From assembly GCF_001282625.1 (NCBI RefSeq), contig NZ_CTEJ01000001.1:62001-126000 (forward strand): a stretch of DNA of 64,000 bases, written 5' to 3'. The position numbers and the translations under genes were made by a program. The notes below the pieces were generated by a model. The model made no database searches and was not told the DNA's origin. It was given only the letters and a program-made list of their open reading frames with translations. The stretch is from Lascolabacillus massiliensis (GTDB lineage Bacteria > Bacteroidota > Bacteroidia > Bacteroidales > Dysgonomonadaceae). The first letter of the stretch is position 1; each line of letters starts with the position of its first letter. Shown in pieces: positions 47,452-56,789 of this stretch.

Positions 47452-49509
47452 ATGAAAGATTTAATATTTATAGTCCTGTTCTCTTTAATCTTCGGATTTA
47501 TGGCATGTAACACAGATAAGATTAAAAGTGATGATATGAAAGAAGCAGAGTATATTTCAGCAGCAACAGCTGATAAATTAATTTCAGAGATGAAAGATTC
47601 TCTGGGAGAGGATCATGCTTTCAGAATAGAGAGAGGTGTAAAGCAGGTGGCGCAGCTTTGGCGCGAGTCTGACGGAACAACAGAAGATTTTGTTGATTTT
47701 TGCAACTCCTCTTTTGTAAGCGATTCAGAAGAACTTTCAAAACTATTTACTACCCTTGAACGTAATTTTGAAGTGATTAATGGTTATTACCACAAAATGG
47801 ATGTTGAGCTGAAAATGCCATTACAGCTTGTTGGACCTGATATTACTCCGGTTGATATGATGTTTGGCAGTTATGATGCATCTGCACATTTAAATGACGA
47901 CCTCTATTCAAATAAAATTGCTTTTATCACTGCACTAAACTTTCCATTCTATTCACTTGAAGAAAAAACTGAACTGGGTGAAAAATGGAGCCGCCAGAAG
48001 TGGGCATATGCTCGTATGGGCGACAGGTTTATATCCAGAGTGCCGGCTAATATTCAGCAGGAGATATCGAAAACTTTAACTGAAGCTGATGCTTATATCT
48101 CTGATTATAACATCAATATGTATAAGCTGCGTAATGATAAAGGTGAGCAGCTGTTTCCTGACGGAATGAAACTGATATCTCACTGGGGATTGCGTGATGA
48201 ACTTAAATCGAATTATGCTGATACTGAAAACGGTCTTGAAAAACAGAGGATGATATATCAGGTGATGAAGCGCATTGTTGATCAGTCAATTCCTGTCAAA
48301 GTGATTAATAACGACACATATACATGGAATCCATATACAAACGAAGTGAGGGATAACGATGTAGTCTCTTCTCCTTCTGAGGATATAAGGAGATATGAGA
48401 TTTTCCTGAAAAATTTTCATGTGATGAGAAAGCTGGACCCATATTCTTCTCATTACCCGACGCAAATCGATCGTGCATTTGATGGAACAATGGAGATCCC
48501 TAAAAAAGATGTGGAAGAGCTGTTTAAAGGTTTGATTTCATCTTCACAAGTGAAAAAGGTAGCAGCATTTATTGAAGCCAGACTAGGTCGCAAGTTAGAA
48601 CCATTTGATATTTGGTATAACGGATTCAGTTCGGGAGAGACCGTTTCTGAAGATCGCCTGACAGCTATTACTTCAGCAAAATATCCAAATGCAGAGGCTT
48701 TGGAGAAAGATTTGCCAAATATATTGGTGAAGCTGGGATGGTCAACAGAGAAAGCCAGGCAGATATCATCGCTGGTTACGGTTGATGCATCACGTGGTGC
48801 AGGTCATGCCTGGGGTGCTGAAATGCGTAATGATGTTAGTAGATTACGTACCAGAATAGGTGACAGTGGTATGGACTATAAGGGATATAATATTGCAATT
48901 CATGAGTTTGGACATAACGTGGAACAGACGATCACAATGAATGATGTGGATTATTATGTTCTCAATGGTGTGCCAAATACTGCATTTACAGAAGCTGTGG
49001 CATTCCTCTTTCAGAAAAGGGATCTTGATCTTCTTGGACTGCAGAATCCCAACCCGGAAGATGAGTTTTATCTGGCACTTGATAATTTCTGGTCAAGCTA
49101 CGAGATTATGGGTGTATCTCTTGTCGATATTCAGGTGTGGGAGTGGCTGTATGCAAATCCTGATGCAACAGCATCGCAACTCAAGGATGCTGTGATTTCG
49201 ATCTCTAAAGCTGTTTGGAATGAATATTATGCTGATGTACTTGGTGGAGAAGATGAGATACTACTAGGTATATATTCTCATATGATTGATTATCCTCTTT
49301 ATCTTCCAAACTATCCTATGGGTCATTTGATCGACTTCCAGATTGAACAGCAGGTGCGTGGAAAGAACCTGGCATCAGAGATTGACAGAATGTATACGCA
49401 AGGTAGTATCATTCCTCAATTATGGATGAAAAATGCTGTTGGTTCGCCAATATCAATTGACCCACTGCTTAGTGCGACTGATAGGGCTTTAGAGGAACTG
49501 AACAAATAG
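47452..49509 (+). CDS. Predicted lipoprotein zinc metallopeptidase (HExxH, gluzincin-like)
   Basis: The protein has 685 aa with a lipoprotein signal (FGFMAC, Cys19). The zinc site is HEFGH (484-488), and Glu514 in FTEAVAFLFQ, 26 residues later, is the likely third ligand, giving a gluzincin layout reminiscent of M3-type peptidases. The rest is helical, with C-terminal text YPMGHLIDFQIEQQV and PISIDPLLSATDRALEELNK. I considered dipeptidyl peptidase III (M49), but its HEXXGH and EECRAD motifs are not present. The product is probably on the outer face of an envelope membrane and cleaves peptides. It is monocistronic, with its stop 2 nt from the convergent TolC-like gene. Confidence 0.75.
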   Translation: MKDLIFIVLFSLIFGFMACNTDKIKSDDMKEAEYISAATADKLISEMKDSLGEDHAFRIERGVKQVAQLWRESDGTTEDFVDFCNSSFVSDSEELSKLFTTLERNFEVINGYYHKMDVELKMPLQLVGPDITPVDMMFGSYDASAHLNDDLYSNKIAFITALNFPFYSLEEKTELGEKWSRQKWAYARMGDRFISRVPANIQQEISKTLTEADAYISDYNINMYKLRNDKGEQLFPDGMKLISHWGLRDELKSNYADTENGLEKQRMIYQVMKRIVDQSIPVKVINNDTYTWNPYTNEVRDNDVVSSPSEDIRRYEIFLKNFHVMRKLDPYSSHYPTQIDRAFDGTMEIPKKDVEELFKGLISSSQVKKVAAFIEARLGRKLEPFDIWYNGFSSGETVSEDRLTAITSAKYPNAEALEKDLPNILVKLGWSTEKARQISSLVTVDASRGAGHAWGAEMRNDVSRLRTRIGDSGMDYKGYNIAIHEFGHNVEQTITMNDVDYYVLNGVPNTAFTEAVAFLFQKRDLDLLGLQNPNPEDEFYLALDNFWSSYEIMGVSLVDIQVWEWLYANPDATASQLKDAVISISKAVWNEYYADVLGGEDEILLGIYSHMIDYPLYLPNYPMGHLIDFQIEQQVRGKNLASEIDRMYTQGSIIPQLWMKNAVGSPISIDPLLSATDRALEELNK

Positions 49510-49511
49510 TA

Positions 49512-50831
49512 TCAATCCATTGTAATCAGGATATTGAATAGGTCGTAGGCTGCCTGAAGAAAATTATGGCGGTACTGACCTGCTTTCTGTTGTTCATTGA
49601 GAAGATCTGATTGTCGGATGTAACCTTTTTCATATTGCAGCTGTACAGCTTTTGAGTTCTGAAGGCTCATTTCCCAGCTATCCCTGCTAAGCTGGTAATT
49701 TTTCTGTCTCACCTGAAGCAGTGAAAGATTGTTTAGTCGCTCTTTCTCCTGTTTATTATGTATATCACGAAGATTCTCAGTTTCCATCTGCTGTTGCAGG
49801 CGTAGTCGTGATACTTCTTTTGTTGTGTTGAGTGATCTGGAAATGGGCAACATGACTGAGAGTCCGATATAGCTGTTTCCTCTCCAATGATTATTGTTGA
49901 AAAGAGAAAAATCGTTATTGTAGTAATTGCTTCCAAGATATCCATTCAGTGAAAGGGTAGGGGCATATTTAAATTGAGCCGATTTCACTTTAAGTGATGC
50001 GAGATTTGTAACTTCCTGCTGACGGAGAACTTCCAAGTCGTTTAAAATGTTTTTGGATGTTTTCTTTTGTTCAACCTTTTCAAGCAGTGAAGGGATATCT
50101 TCCTCTAAAAAAAGTGATTCGATATTCTCTGAAGTAACATCCTTTCCTATAAGGTAAAGTAATTCAGCCTTCCTGTCACCAGCAATTTTTTCTGCCTCCA
50201 GGAATTTAGAAACAGACTCATTATAGGCTCTGTTTGCATCATTTTTTTCGGATAAACTAATTTGCTCTTTCTTGAAAAGTTGATTGGCATTATCCAGAAG
50301 CTCCTCAAAATATACAACATCATCTTTAAGTAACTTCACCTGCTCTTCAGCAATTATACAGTCGGCATAAGCAAGCGCAACCTTTTCTTTTAATTCTGCT
50401 TCAGACATTTCAGTATCATATTCCTGAATTCTTAGTTGATGCTGTTGCTTTGCAACACTATTTACTTTTTCAGGGTTGAAAAGGTCATATTTCATATTCA
50501 AACCTGCAGATGAGTTCCACTTGGTATTAAATTTCAGATACATAAGCTCCCCTTCCGATGCTGAGGGATCGAAAACATTAGCAGGTACCGGAGTAGCCGG
50601 TATTATAAGGTTGCGTCTTAAGTCACCTGAAAGATATATGTCCGGTACATACTGCAGCTTGCTCTCATCTACCTGAATTGATGCCTCTTGTAGTTTCAGT
50701 TTATTGATGTTCAAAACGGGAGAATGATCCATTGCATAAGTTATAGCCTTATCAAGTGTATAGGTTTCCTGAGCAAATGCAACTGCTGAAAACAGCACTA
50801 TGTTTATATATATGAAGATAGATTTATACAT
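49512..50831 (-). CDS. TolC family outer membrane efflux protein
   Basis: The protein has 439 aa with a signal peptide (cleaved after AFA, about residue 20). Two similar halves of long helices are seen, typical of outer membrane factor trimers: YTLDKAITYAMDHSPVLNI starts the first, and KSAQFKYAPTLSLNGYLGSNYY the second barrel strand. It is the last gene of an operon whose upstream members encode an ATPase, an adaptor and a permease, so it should form the outer-membrane channel of a tripartite exporter. It starts 22 nt after the permease stop. Confidence 0.9.
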   Translation of the reverse strand: MYKSIFIYINIVLFSAVAFAQETYTLDKAITYAMDHSPVLNINKLKLQEASIQVDESKLQYVPDIYLSGDLRRNLIIPATPVPANVFDPSASEGELMYLKFNTKWNSSAGLNMKYDLFNPEKVNSVAKQQHQLRIQEYDTEMSEAELKEKVALAYADCIIAEEQVKLLKDDVVYFEELLDNANQLFKKEQISLSEKNDANRAYNESVSKFLEAEKIAGDRKAELLYLIGKDVTSENIESLFLEEDIPSLLEKVEQKKTSKNILNDLEVLRQQEVTNLASLKVKSAQFKYAPTLSLNGYLGSNYYNNDFSLFNNNHWRGNSYIGLSVMLPISRSLNTTKEVSRLRLQQQMETENLRDIHNKQEKERLNNLSLLQVRQKNYQLSRDSWEMSLQNSKAVQLQYEKGYIRQSDLLNEQQKAGQYRHNFLQAAYDLFNILITMD

Positions 50832-50853
50832 GATTTTTTAATTGATTAAAAAA

Positions 50854-51990
50854 TTACCTGAAGACAGAAGACGGTTCCACCTTTCTTAATTTACGTATTG
50901 AAAAATAGGAACTGCCAACAGATATTATCAATGTTGTAAAAAAGAGAAAACTTAATAATGCGGGGGAGAGACTAATAATAAGTCCTCCTTTTGCCATACC
51001 AATCTTGGAGATTATCAATAACAGGAGAGACACAAGATAACCGAATATAGCGTAAATAAAAGATTGTGTGATAACCAATCTTGTGATATAACCACTGGAA
51101 GCCCCAATAGCTTTTAATGTTCCATAATCCTTTATGCGGTCATACGTTACCGAATACATGGTAAGTCCGATAATAAAGAATCCGCTTATTATCCCGAACA
51201 GTACCAGCGTAGCGAAACTCATACCCATGTTATTAGCAGTCATTACATTCACAATTGTTGCTGTTCTTATCTCATCTTTAGGCCATGCCTTGAGATCGGG
51301 TGCAATTTGATTTATCTTTGCGGTAACGGCGTCTACTTTTGTTGCGTCGGGTACAGTCACAATTATACCGTTTATCTGTGATTTTGGCATGCCTGAATAG
51401 TATCGCGCCTTGTCGGTAGTTGTATATATCAATGGTGCGGTAAATCCTTTCGCATCTTTTGTAATTACTCCGGCAATAGCCGACTTCCCATTTATTTCGA
51501 AGCGTGTACCCAGTTTTACATCATATCTAAGTGTTTTGTTATCATAGAAGTCGGTAGACACTATCTCCGGATTTGCCAGGTTTTCTATAGAACCTGAATG
51601 GACAAGTTCTGCATAGGGACCAGCAGCGAGAGTAGGGTAGTCACTACCTATTATTACAGCTGGAGCATCCTTGCCATTTGGAAATCTAACAGCTACGTTT
51701 GTAATTACAAATCCATGAGTATCTTCAACTCCTTCAATACTTCTTAATTGATTTACCCATCTTATATCGAAAGGTGAAAGTTGGTTTACGTTTTCTGTCT
51801 GTTTCTTCACTACGAAAACCTGAGAATATTTTGGGTTTGAATTGCCAACAATCCCTCCGATAATATCAGCAAGATAAAAGAACATGCCCAGTTCAATGCC
51901 AATCAGGTAGATACTGATTACAATTGCCGCCAGGATACCCATGCTCTTGGATTTTTCAAAGCGAACAAATTTAAATGCGGTTGTGAACAT
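50854..51990 (-). CDS. ABC exporter permease, FtsX/DevC-like
   Basis: The protein has 378 aa. One N-terminal membrane helix (about 17-42) is followed by a periplasmic domain (about 55-245, including VFVVKKQTENVNQLSPF and LRYDVKLGTRFEINGKSAIAG). Three C-terminal helices make up the FtsX/MacB-type core (about 250-370, ITRLVITQSFIYAIFGYLVSLLLLI). This is the type VII ABC topology, which drives export from the periplasm rather than across the inner membrane. The order adaptor-permease resembles DevB-DevC of cyanobacteria. The cargo is unknown; lipids, peptides and macrolides are known for relatives. Confidence 0.87.
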   Translation of the reverse strand: MFTTAFKFVRFEKSKSMGILAAIVISIYLIGIELGMFFYLADIIGGIVGNSNPKYSQVFVVKKQTENVNQLSPFDIRWVNQLRSIEGVEDTHGFVITNVAVRFPNGKDAPAVIIGSDYPTLAAGPYAELVHSGSIENLANPEIVSTDFYDNKTLRYDVKLGTRFEINGKSAIAGVITKDAKGFTAPLIYTTTDKARYYSGMPKSQINGIIVTVPDATKVDAVTAKINQIAPDLKAWPKDEIRTATIVNVMTANNMGMSFATLVLFGIISGFFIIGLTMYSVTYDRIKDYGTLKAIGASSGYITRLVITQSFIYAIFGYLVSLLLLIISKIGMAKGGLIISLSPALLSFLFFTTLIISVGSSYFSIRKLRKVEPSSVFR

Positions 51991-51996
51991 ATTCAG

Positions 51997-52926
51997 TTAG
52001 TTTAGTTGTACCCTGCACTCTACCTTTGACTCAATAAAAAGTGTTTTATTTATCTCATCGAGGGATACTTCTATTTCACGAATACGACGATCCTCCAGAT
52101 CTGTTCCACTATCTGAGAATAGTGATTTCTTTTTTAAGTCGGGAGAGATTCTGTTTATTTTACCTGTTGCAGCCAGTTCCGAATCGCCATGCAGGTTAAT
52201 ATAGCATGTTTGTCCTATATCAAGTCTGTCAGCAAAAAGCTCATCAATTTCCACAATAACAACCAATGGTTTATCAGGTGAAAGACGTCCATATTGCTGA
52301 TGCATACTTACCGCCTCTCCTTCTCTTGGTGTTATATCCAGCAAAGTTCCATCCAAGGGTGCACGGAATAGTGTTTTATCCAGTTCATTAGCTTTAGAGG
52401 CACGTTGTACTCTTATCTCATTGAGTTGAGATTTCTTTAGGTTGTAGTCATTCTCAAGTATTTTCAATCGTTCTGTTTTTTGATCGAACTCACTCTGCAA
52501 TCTTCTCACATTTTCACCTGTTGTAGCTCCTGCACTAAGTAACTCTTTTGCATCATTCAACTGTCGGGTCAGATCGCTGTATGCAATACGCTCCTGGTCA
52601 ATAGTGATTTTTGCTGATTCAATAGACATCTCTTGTGTTCTGATACGTGAATCCGCTTCTTTTAATGCAAGCTCCTCGTCACTATTGTAAAGAGTAAGTA
52701 TTAGATCACCTCGACTTACCTTCTCACTAGGCTTGGCATTTATTTCCATCACTATACCTGCTGCTGGTGCAGCCAGTTCAATCACACCTCCCTGTGGTAC
52801 GATCTTACCTACACCTACAACATTCACTGGAATAATTGAGGTAGCCTCGGTTTCGCTATTTTCCTGTTTACTGCCACAGGAAGCTAAAATTAAAACAGAT
52901 AAAAAAAATGCTATTTTTCTGTACAT
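51997..52926 (-). CDS. HlyD-family periplasmic adaptor lipoprotein, DevB-like
   Basis: The protein has 309 aa with a lipoprotein signal ending LILASC (Cys17). A split lipoyl/barrel-sandwich domain is visible (GVIELAAPAAGIVMEINAKPSEKVSRGD and ATLFRAPLDGTLLDITPREGEAV), enclosing a helical hairpin (about 85-175). A beta-barrel domain follows (PLVVIVEIDELFADRLDIGQ). Such adaptors link the inner-membrane permease to TolC. The permease starts 6 nt after its stop, so translation is probably coupled. Confidence 0.9.
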   Translation of the reverse strand: MYRKIAFFLSVLILASCGSKQENSETEATSIIPVNVVGVGKIVPQGGVIELAAPAAGIVMEINAKPSEKVSRGDLILTLYNSDEELALKEADSRIRTQEMSIESAKITIDQERIAYSDLTRQLNDAKELLSAGATTGENVRRLQSEFDQKTERLKILENDYNLKKSQLNEIRVQRASKANELDKTLFRAPLDGTLLDITPREGEAVSMHQQYGRLSPDKPLVVIVEIDELFADRLDIGQTCYINLHGDSELAATGKINRISPDLKKKSLFSDSGTDLEDRRIREIEVSLDEINKTLFIESKVECRVQLN

Positions 52927-52941
52927 ATGTAATTTATTTTC

Positions 52942-53634
52942 TTAAAACTCGTCCTCAATAGCCGTTTCGCTAATTCTGCCTTCTGAAACATATATGGTTC
53001 TGTCAGCATATTTTTTAAGTCTGACATCATGGGTTACTACAATAACTGCACGGTTGTCAAGTGAGAGCTGACTTAACATTTCCATTACCATCTTGGCACT
53101 TTTATGATCAAGAGATGCTGTTGGCTCATCACACAGTATTAACTTAGGATCAGTTATTAATGACCTGGCTATAGCTATTCTCTGTTGTTGTCCTCCACTC
53201 AGGTTTCTTGGGAGATTATAGATCCTGTCTTCCATCCCAAACTGTCTGATAAGTTTCATGGCTCTTCTCTTTGCTTCTTTCCGACTCACACCCTGCAGCA
53301 ACAGGGGCTCCATCACATTCTCCAGTGCATTAAGCGGAGCCAGAAGATTGAAACCCTGAAAGACAAATCCTATATGTTTCAATCGCAGTTTAGCAAGTTC
53401 CTTTTCTGAAAGATCATTAACACATGTGTCCCCAACCCATACTTTACCCATGGTAGGATAAATTACAGATCCAAGTAGCGATAAAAGTGTTGTTTTACCT
53501 GATCCTGACGGACCAACCAGTAATGTAATCTCACCTGTTCTGAATTCGGTAGTTGTAGGTTGTAGTGCTACAATTGTAGATTCTCCGGTTTTATATTCCT
53601 TCCCGGCTTCTGTTAGTCGTGCAGCTATTTCCAT
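52942..53634 (-). CDS. ABC exporter ATP-binding protein, LolD/MacB/DevA-like
   Basis: With the start at MEIAARLTEAGKEY the protein has 230 aa; an earlier ATG 7 codons upstream is less likely. Walker A is GPSGSGKTT (41-49), the Q loop is in GFVFQGFNLL, the signature is NLSGGQQQRIAIARSL and Walker B is LILCDEPTASLD. The last helix segment matches LolD-type ATPases, which partner FtsX-like permeases. It is the first gene of the operon, and a -7-like TAAGTTTG (53688-53681 on the minus strand) lies 46 nt upstream. Confidence 0.92.
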   Translation of the reverse strand: MEIAARLTEAGKEYKTGESTIVALQPTTTEFRTGEITLLVGPSGSGKTTLLSLLGSVIYPTMGKVWVGDTCVNDLSEKELAKLRLKHIGFVFQGFNLLAPLNALENVMEPLLLQGVSRKEAKRRAMKLIRQFGMEDRIYNLPRNLSGGQQQRIAIARSLITDPKLILCDEPTASLDHKSAKMVMEMLSQLSLDNRAVIVVTHDVRLKKYADRTIYVSEGRISETAIEDEF

Positions 53635-53731
53635 AGAATAGTTTTGATACAACAAAAGAAACGATAAATTTACAAATCAGCAAACTTATCGCTCTACAAA
53701 TGTGGGTTATTATAAAAATATATTTAAGAAC

Positions 53732-54103
53732 TCATTTTGACTGATTTCTTAATATTTTATCCATACTTTTTCCTTTAGCCAACTCATCAACCAATTTATC
53801 TAAATATCTGATCTGTCTTGTTATTGGATTATCAATATTCTCTATTCTGTAACCGCAAATGACTCCTGTAATCAGTTCGGCATTTGGATTGAGAGTGGCG
53901 TTTTCAAAAAACTCTCTTAATGTTGTCTTATTTTCAATAAATTCCAGAAGTTGACTCTCGTTATAATCGGTAAGCCATTTAATTACCTGCAGAAGCTCTT
54001 CTTTGGTTCTTCCCTTTTTCTCTATTTTGGCAATATAGTGTGGATATACTGATGCAAAAGTGATTTTTGCAATCTTCTCGTTATGTTCAGGTGTAACTTG
54101 CAT
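53732..54103 (-). CDS. DUF2200 family protein
   Basis: The protein has 123 aa, soluble and helical. It resembles the DUF2200 family along its length: TFASVYPHYIAKIEKKGRTKEEL, VIKWLTDYNE, NPNAELITGVICGYRIENIDNPI and the closing RQIRYLDKLVDELAKGKSMDKILR. No activity is established for the family. The gene lies between the exporter operon (76 nt away) and an exported MBL hydrolase (about 41 nt upstream) in the same direction, but no functional tie is evident. Confidence 0.85.
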   Translation of the reverse strand: MQVTPEHNEKIAKITFASVYPHYIAKIEKKGRTKEELLQVIKWLTDYNESQLLEFIENKTTLREFFENATLNPNAELITGVICGYRIENIDNPITRQIRYLDKLVDELAKGKSMDKILRNQSK

Positions 54104-54144
54104 AATTGTTATTTTTATTCAGGTATAACTCCATATGAAATATC

Positions 54145-54870
54145 TTACTCCATACTCCTGATTCGAACCTCTATCTCTGAATTTTCCAGTCTTGATTTTA
54201 TTGCTTCTACATCAGTATCACCAAAGTGATATGGATAAAGTACTTTTGGTTTAAACATGTTAGCTGCTTTAACAGCTTGATCTACAGTCATAGTGTAAGG
54301 TTGATTCACAGGTAGGAATGCAATATCAATTTCTTTTAGACTATTCATTTCTGGAATATCTTCTGTATCCCCGGCAATATAAATGTTCATACCATCAATT
54401 GTAAGAATATAACCATTATCGCGATAACGTGGATGAAACTTTTCTCTTCCTTCGGTATAGTTGTATGCAGGAACAGCCTCTATATGAATATCTTCTCTCA
54501 GATTAAGATTATCACCATTTTTCATCACATCACCTTTCGAAATTATATCACGGCTCGATTGATTAATAATGATTCTGGTATCCTCTTTCGTTAAATTATT
54601 AATTGCCTTAATGTCCAGGTGGTCACCATGCTCATGAGTAACAAGTATGAAATCAGCCTTAGGAAAAGTTGAATAATCAGCGAACATTGTTACAGGATCA
54701 ACCTGTATATACAATCCATCGTATGAAAGCATCAGTGAGCCATGTTTTATAAATGTAATTACAACTTCTTTATTTGACTTAGTTTTAAAGGTGTCAGTCT
54801 CAAAGTTTTCGGCAAATAGTAGATTGGAAATCATAATTACAGCAAAAATTAAAATAATTCTTAGTTTCAT
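54145..54870 (-). CDS. Exported MBL-fold metallo-hydrolase (UlaG-like)
   Basis: The protein has 241 aa with a signal peptide of about 20 residues (cleaved after LLFA). The metallo-beta-lactamase motif is LVTHEHGDHLD (about 76-86), with a further Asp in YIAGDTEDIPEM and a final His in LYPYHFGDTD; these are metal ligands of a di-metal site. The fold and length fit the UlaG-like group of lactonases and phosphodiesterases. The periplasmic location inferred from the signal is unusual for UlaG itself. The substrate is unknown. Confidence 0.87.
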   Translation of the reverse strand: MKLRIILIFAVIMISNLLFAENFETDTFKTKSNKEVVITFIKHGSLMLSYDGLYIQVDPVTMFADYSTFPKADFILVTHEHGDHLDIKAINNLTKEDTRIIINQSSRDIISKGDVMKNGDNLNLREDIHIEAVPAYNYTEGREKFHPRYRDNGYILTIDGMNIYIAGDTEDIPEMNSLKEIDIAFLPVNQPYTMTVDQAVKAANMFKPKVLYPYHFGDTDVEAIKSRLENSEIEVRIRSME

Positions 54871-54942
54871 ATTGATGCAATTTAATGTTTTAGTAAAAGT
54901 TCCTGTTAATAAAACAAACAGATAAATTTCTTGTTTAGTTAA

Positions 54943-55713
54943 TTACTCTGTGTCAAATATTAATAATTTTGATCCTCTCAATATTTCCCTCTTACCTGGA
55001 GGTCCTGGTAATCTCTCCATCTTGAAACCTGCACTTTGCAGCATTCTCCTTACCACTCCTTTTGCACAATATGTGGTGAAAACAGCATCTGCATCAGATA
55101 AAGAGTATATTTTGCCGAAAATATCCTCTGTCCACATTTCCGGCTGTTTGTCCGGTGCAAAAGCATCAAAATAGATTAGGTTGAATAGTCTGTCAGCTCT
55201 GATCTTCTCACATTTACTAAAATCAAACTTTTGTTTTAGTAGTGTGAATTCGGGTAAAATGTCAACTGCTCTCTCCCAGGGAGTAGTGTGAAGCTTCATG
55301 AAAAGTGTTTTATCTATTACTTTAAAATGCTCTGATTCACTCAAATTTGTTTGTTGTTTAAACTTTTTCTGTTCAGACTGATTTATTAATTCGAAGTAAT
55401 TAAGTTTTTCTGCTTCTTTAATAGAGACAGGGTATAACTCCACGCTTTGGTAAAACACATTTACATTCAACTTTTGAGATTCTATCAGAGTGAGGAAAGC
55501 ATTTAATCCGGTTCCGAAACCTATTTCAAGAATATTTATACTCTTTTGGTCATCCTGATTGATGTTTTTCTCCAGGAAGTATTTGAAACCGGTATCAATA
55601 AAGACATGCTTCGACTCCTGGATTGCACCATTAACAGAATGATAGTGTTCATTCAGTTCAGGCACAAACAGGGTGTGTGAGCCATCTTCTGTAGTTATTA
55701 TTTTATGTTGCAT
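54943..55713 (-). CDS. mnmD: tRNA mnm5s2U34 methyltransferase MnmD
   Basis: The protein has 256 aa and corresponds to the methyltransferase half of MnmC, without the FAD-dependent C-terminal domain, so it is named MnmD. It would methylate the 5-aminomethyl-2-thiouridine at tRNA wobble position 34 using SAM. The SAM site is ILEIGFGTGLNAFLTLIES (about 74-92), and the catalytic region YFDAFAPDKQPEMWTEDIF (about 180-198) and TTYCAKGVVRRMLQSAGF follow. The gene starts at ATG 55713, divergent from znuA. Confidence 0.9.
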   Translation of the reverse strand: MQHKIITTEDGSHTLFVPELNEHYHSVNGAIQESKHVFIDTGFKYFLEKNINQDDQKSINILEIGFGTGLNAFLTLIESQKLNVNVFYQSVELYPVSIKEAEKLNYFELINQSEQKKFKQQTNLSESEHFKVIDKTLFMKLHTTPWERAVDILPEFTLLKQKFDFSKCEKIRADRLFNLIYFDAFAPDKQPEMWTEDIFGKIYSLSDADAVFTTYCAKGVVRRMLQSAGFKMERLPGPPGKREILRGSKLLIFDTE

Positions 55714-55823
55714 AATAAATTATCGTGTAGAATATTGTATTGTCAGGTCTACTGTGAAAATAAGTCCCACAAACAAATTTATTAAATCTTTGTTTACTAT
55801 TTCCATCAGAGAATGAAAATTAT

Positions 55824-55831
55824 TACATTTG
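55824..55831 (+). promoter_or_regulatory. -7 box of znuA
   Basis: TACATTTG matches TAnnTTTG, 16 nt upstream of the znuA ATG. No TTTG occurs at the usual -33 distance. I do not see a clear Zur dyad by eye. Confidence 0.4.
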
Positions 55832-55847
55832 TCTACAAATTAACAAG

Positions 55848-56732
55848 ATGCAAAAATATTTTCCTGTAATAATTGTCTTTTTATTTTTCCTTTCATGTAA
55901 CTCAGCGTCCAAAAGAGATGGCGTTGATGATAAGGAGCTATTGACAGTAACGATTGAACCTCAACGATACTTTCTGAATCAGATTGCTGGTGATATATTC
56001 AGAATAAATACGCTTGTGCCACCGGGAACCAGTCCCGAAACTTATGAGCCTGCACCCTCGGTAATGCTGGAAATGGCTAAAAGCAAGATTTACTTCAAGG
56101 TGGGAGACCTTGGTTTTGAGAGAGCTTGGAGCAGTCGCTTATCAGACAATAATCCTGATGTCAAAGTTGTTGATTGTTCAGCGGGAATTGAGCTGATGGG
56201 TGGTCATATTCACGACCATGAGGATGGAGATTTGGATCATCATCATGAATCGATGGATCCACATGTGTGGTCTTCTCCTAAAGCTGTGAAAATATTTGTT
56301 CAGAATATGGCAGATGCTCTCATCTCTGAATACCCTGAATATGAAGATATATTTAATGAAAACCTGGAGAGATTTGTTGCAAAAGTGGATAGTATAGATC
56401 AGCTTATTAGTACAGCACTTGAAGATATACCTGCAAGATCCTTTATAATATTCCATCCCGCATTGAGTTACTTTGCAGAGGATTACAACCTCCATCAGCA
56501 TAGTATTGAGTTTGAGGGAAAGAGTCCCTCTTTATCTCAAATCAGAGAGTTAGTGGATGTTGCAAGAAAAGAGAATATAAATACCCTCTTCATTCAAAAA
56601 GGGTTTGATAAAAAAAATGCAGAAGTTATTGCTTCTGAAGTAGGAGCAGAGATTTTTGAGATAGATCCATTAAGCTACAAATGGGACGAAGAGTTGATTC
56701 GCATAGCTGAAATTTTATCGAGAGTGGAATAA
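55848..56732 (+). CDS. znuA: Zinc ABC transporter substrate-binding lipoprotein
   Basis: The protein has 294 aa with a lipoprotein signal (FLFFLSC, Cys17). It belongs to the cluster A-I metal-binding proteins. A His/Asp-rich loop (about 120-139: HIHDHEDGDLDHHHESMDPH) is the hallmark of ZnuA zinc proteins. TIEPQRYFLNQIAGD, GTSPETYEPAPSVMLEMAKSK, FIIFHPALSYFAEDYNL and IDPLSYKWDE give the ligand positions. It delivers Zn2+ to the ATPase encoded 57 nt downstream. The usual znuB permease is not adjacent. Confidence 0.92.
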   Translation: MQKYFPVIIVFLFFLSCNSASKRDGVDDKELLTVTIEPQRYFLNQIAGDIFRINTLVPPGTSPETYEPAPSVMLEMAKSKIYFKVGDLGFERAWSSRLSDNNPDVKVVDCSAGIELMGGHIHDHEDGDLDHHHESMDPHVWSSPKAVKIFVQNMADALISEYPEYEDIFNENLERFVAKVDSIDQLISTALEDIPARSFIIFHPALSYFAEDYNLHQHSIEFEGKSPSLSQIRELVDVARKENINTLFIQKGFDKKNAEVIASEVGAEIFEIDPLSYKWDEELIRIAEILSRVE

Positions 56733-56789
56733 TTGAAAAACTTATGATTTGAGTTTTGCAAGTTTTCTGTAGTTATTGAAAAGAAATAG

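Noticed and set aside
47452-49509. Dipeptidyl peptidase III (M49) assignment
   Set aside because: The size is right, but the zinc motif is a five-residue HEFGH instead of HEXXGH, and the second motif reads FTEAVAF rather than EECRAD-like. I kept the broader gluzincin call.
55714-55847. Zur operator before znuA
   Set aside because: I looked for a clear palindrome around the -7 box but could not see one strong enough to list.
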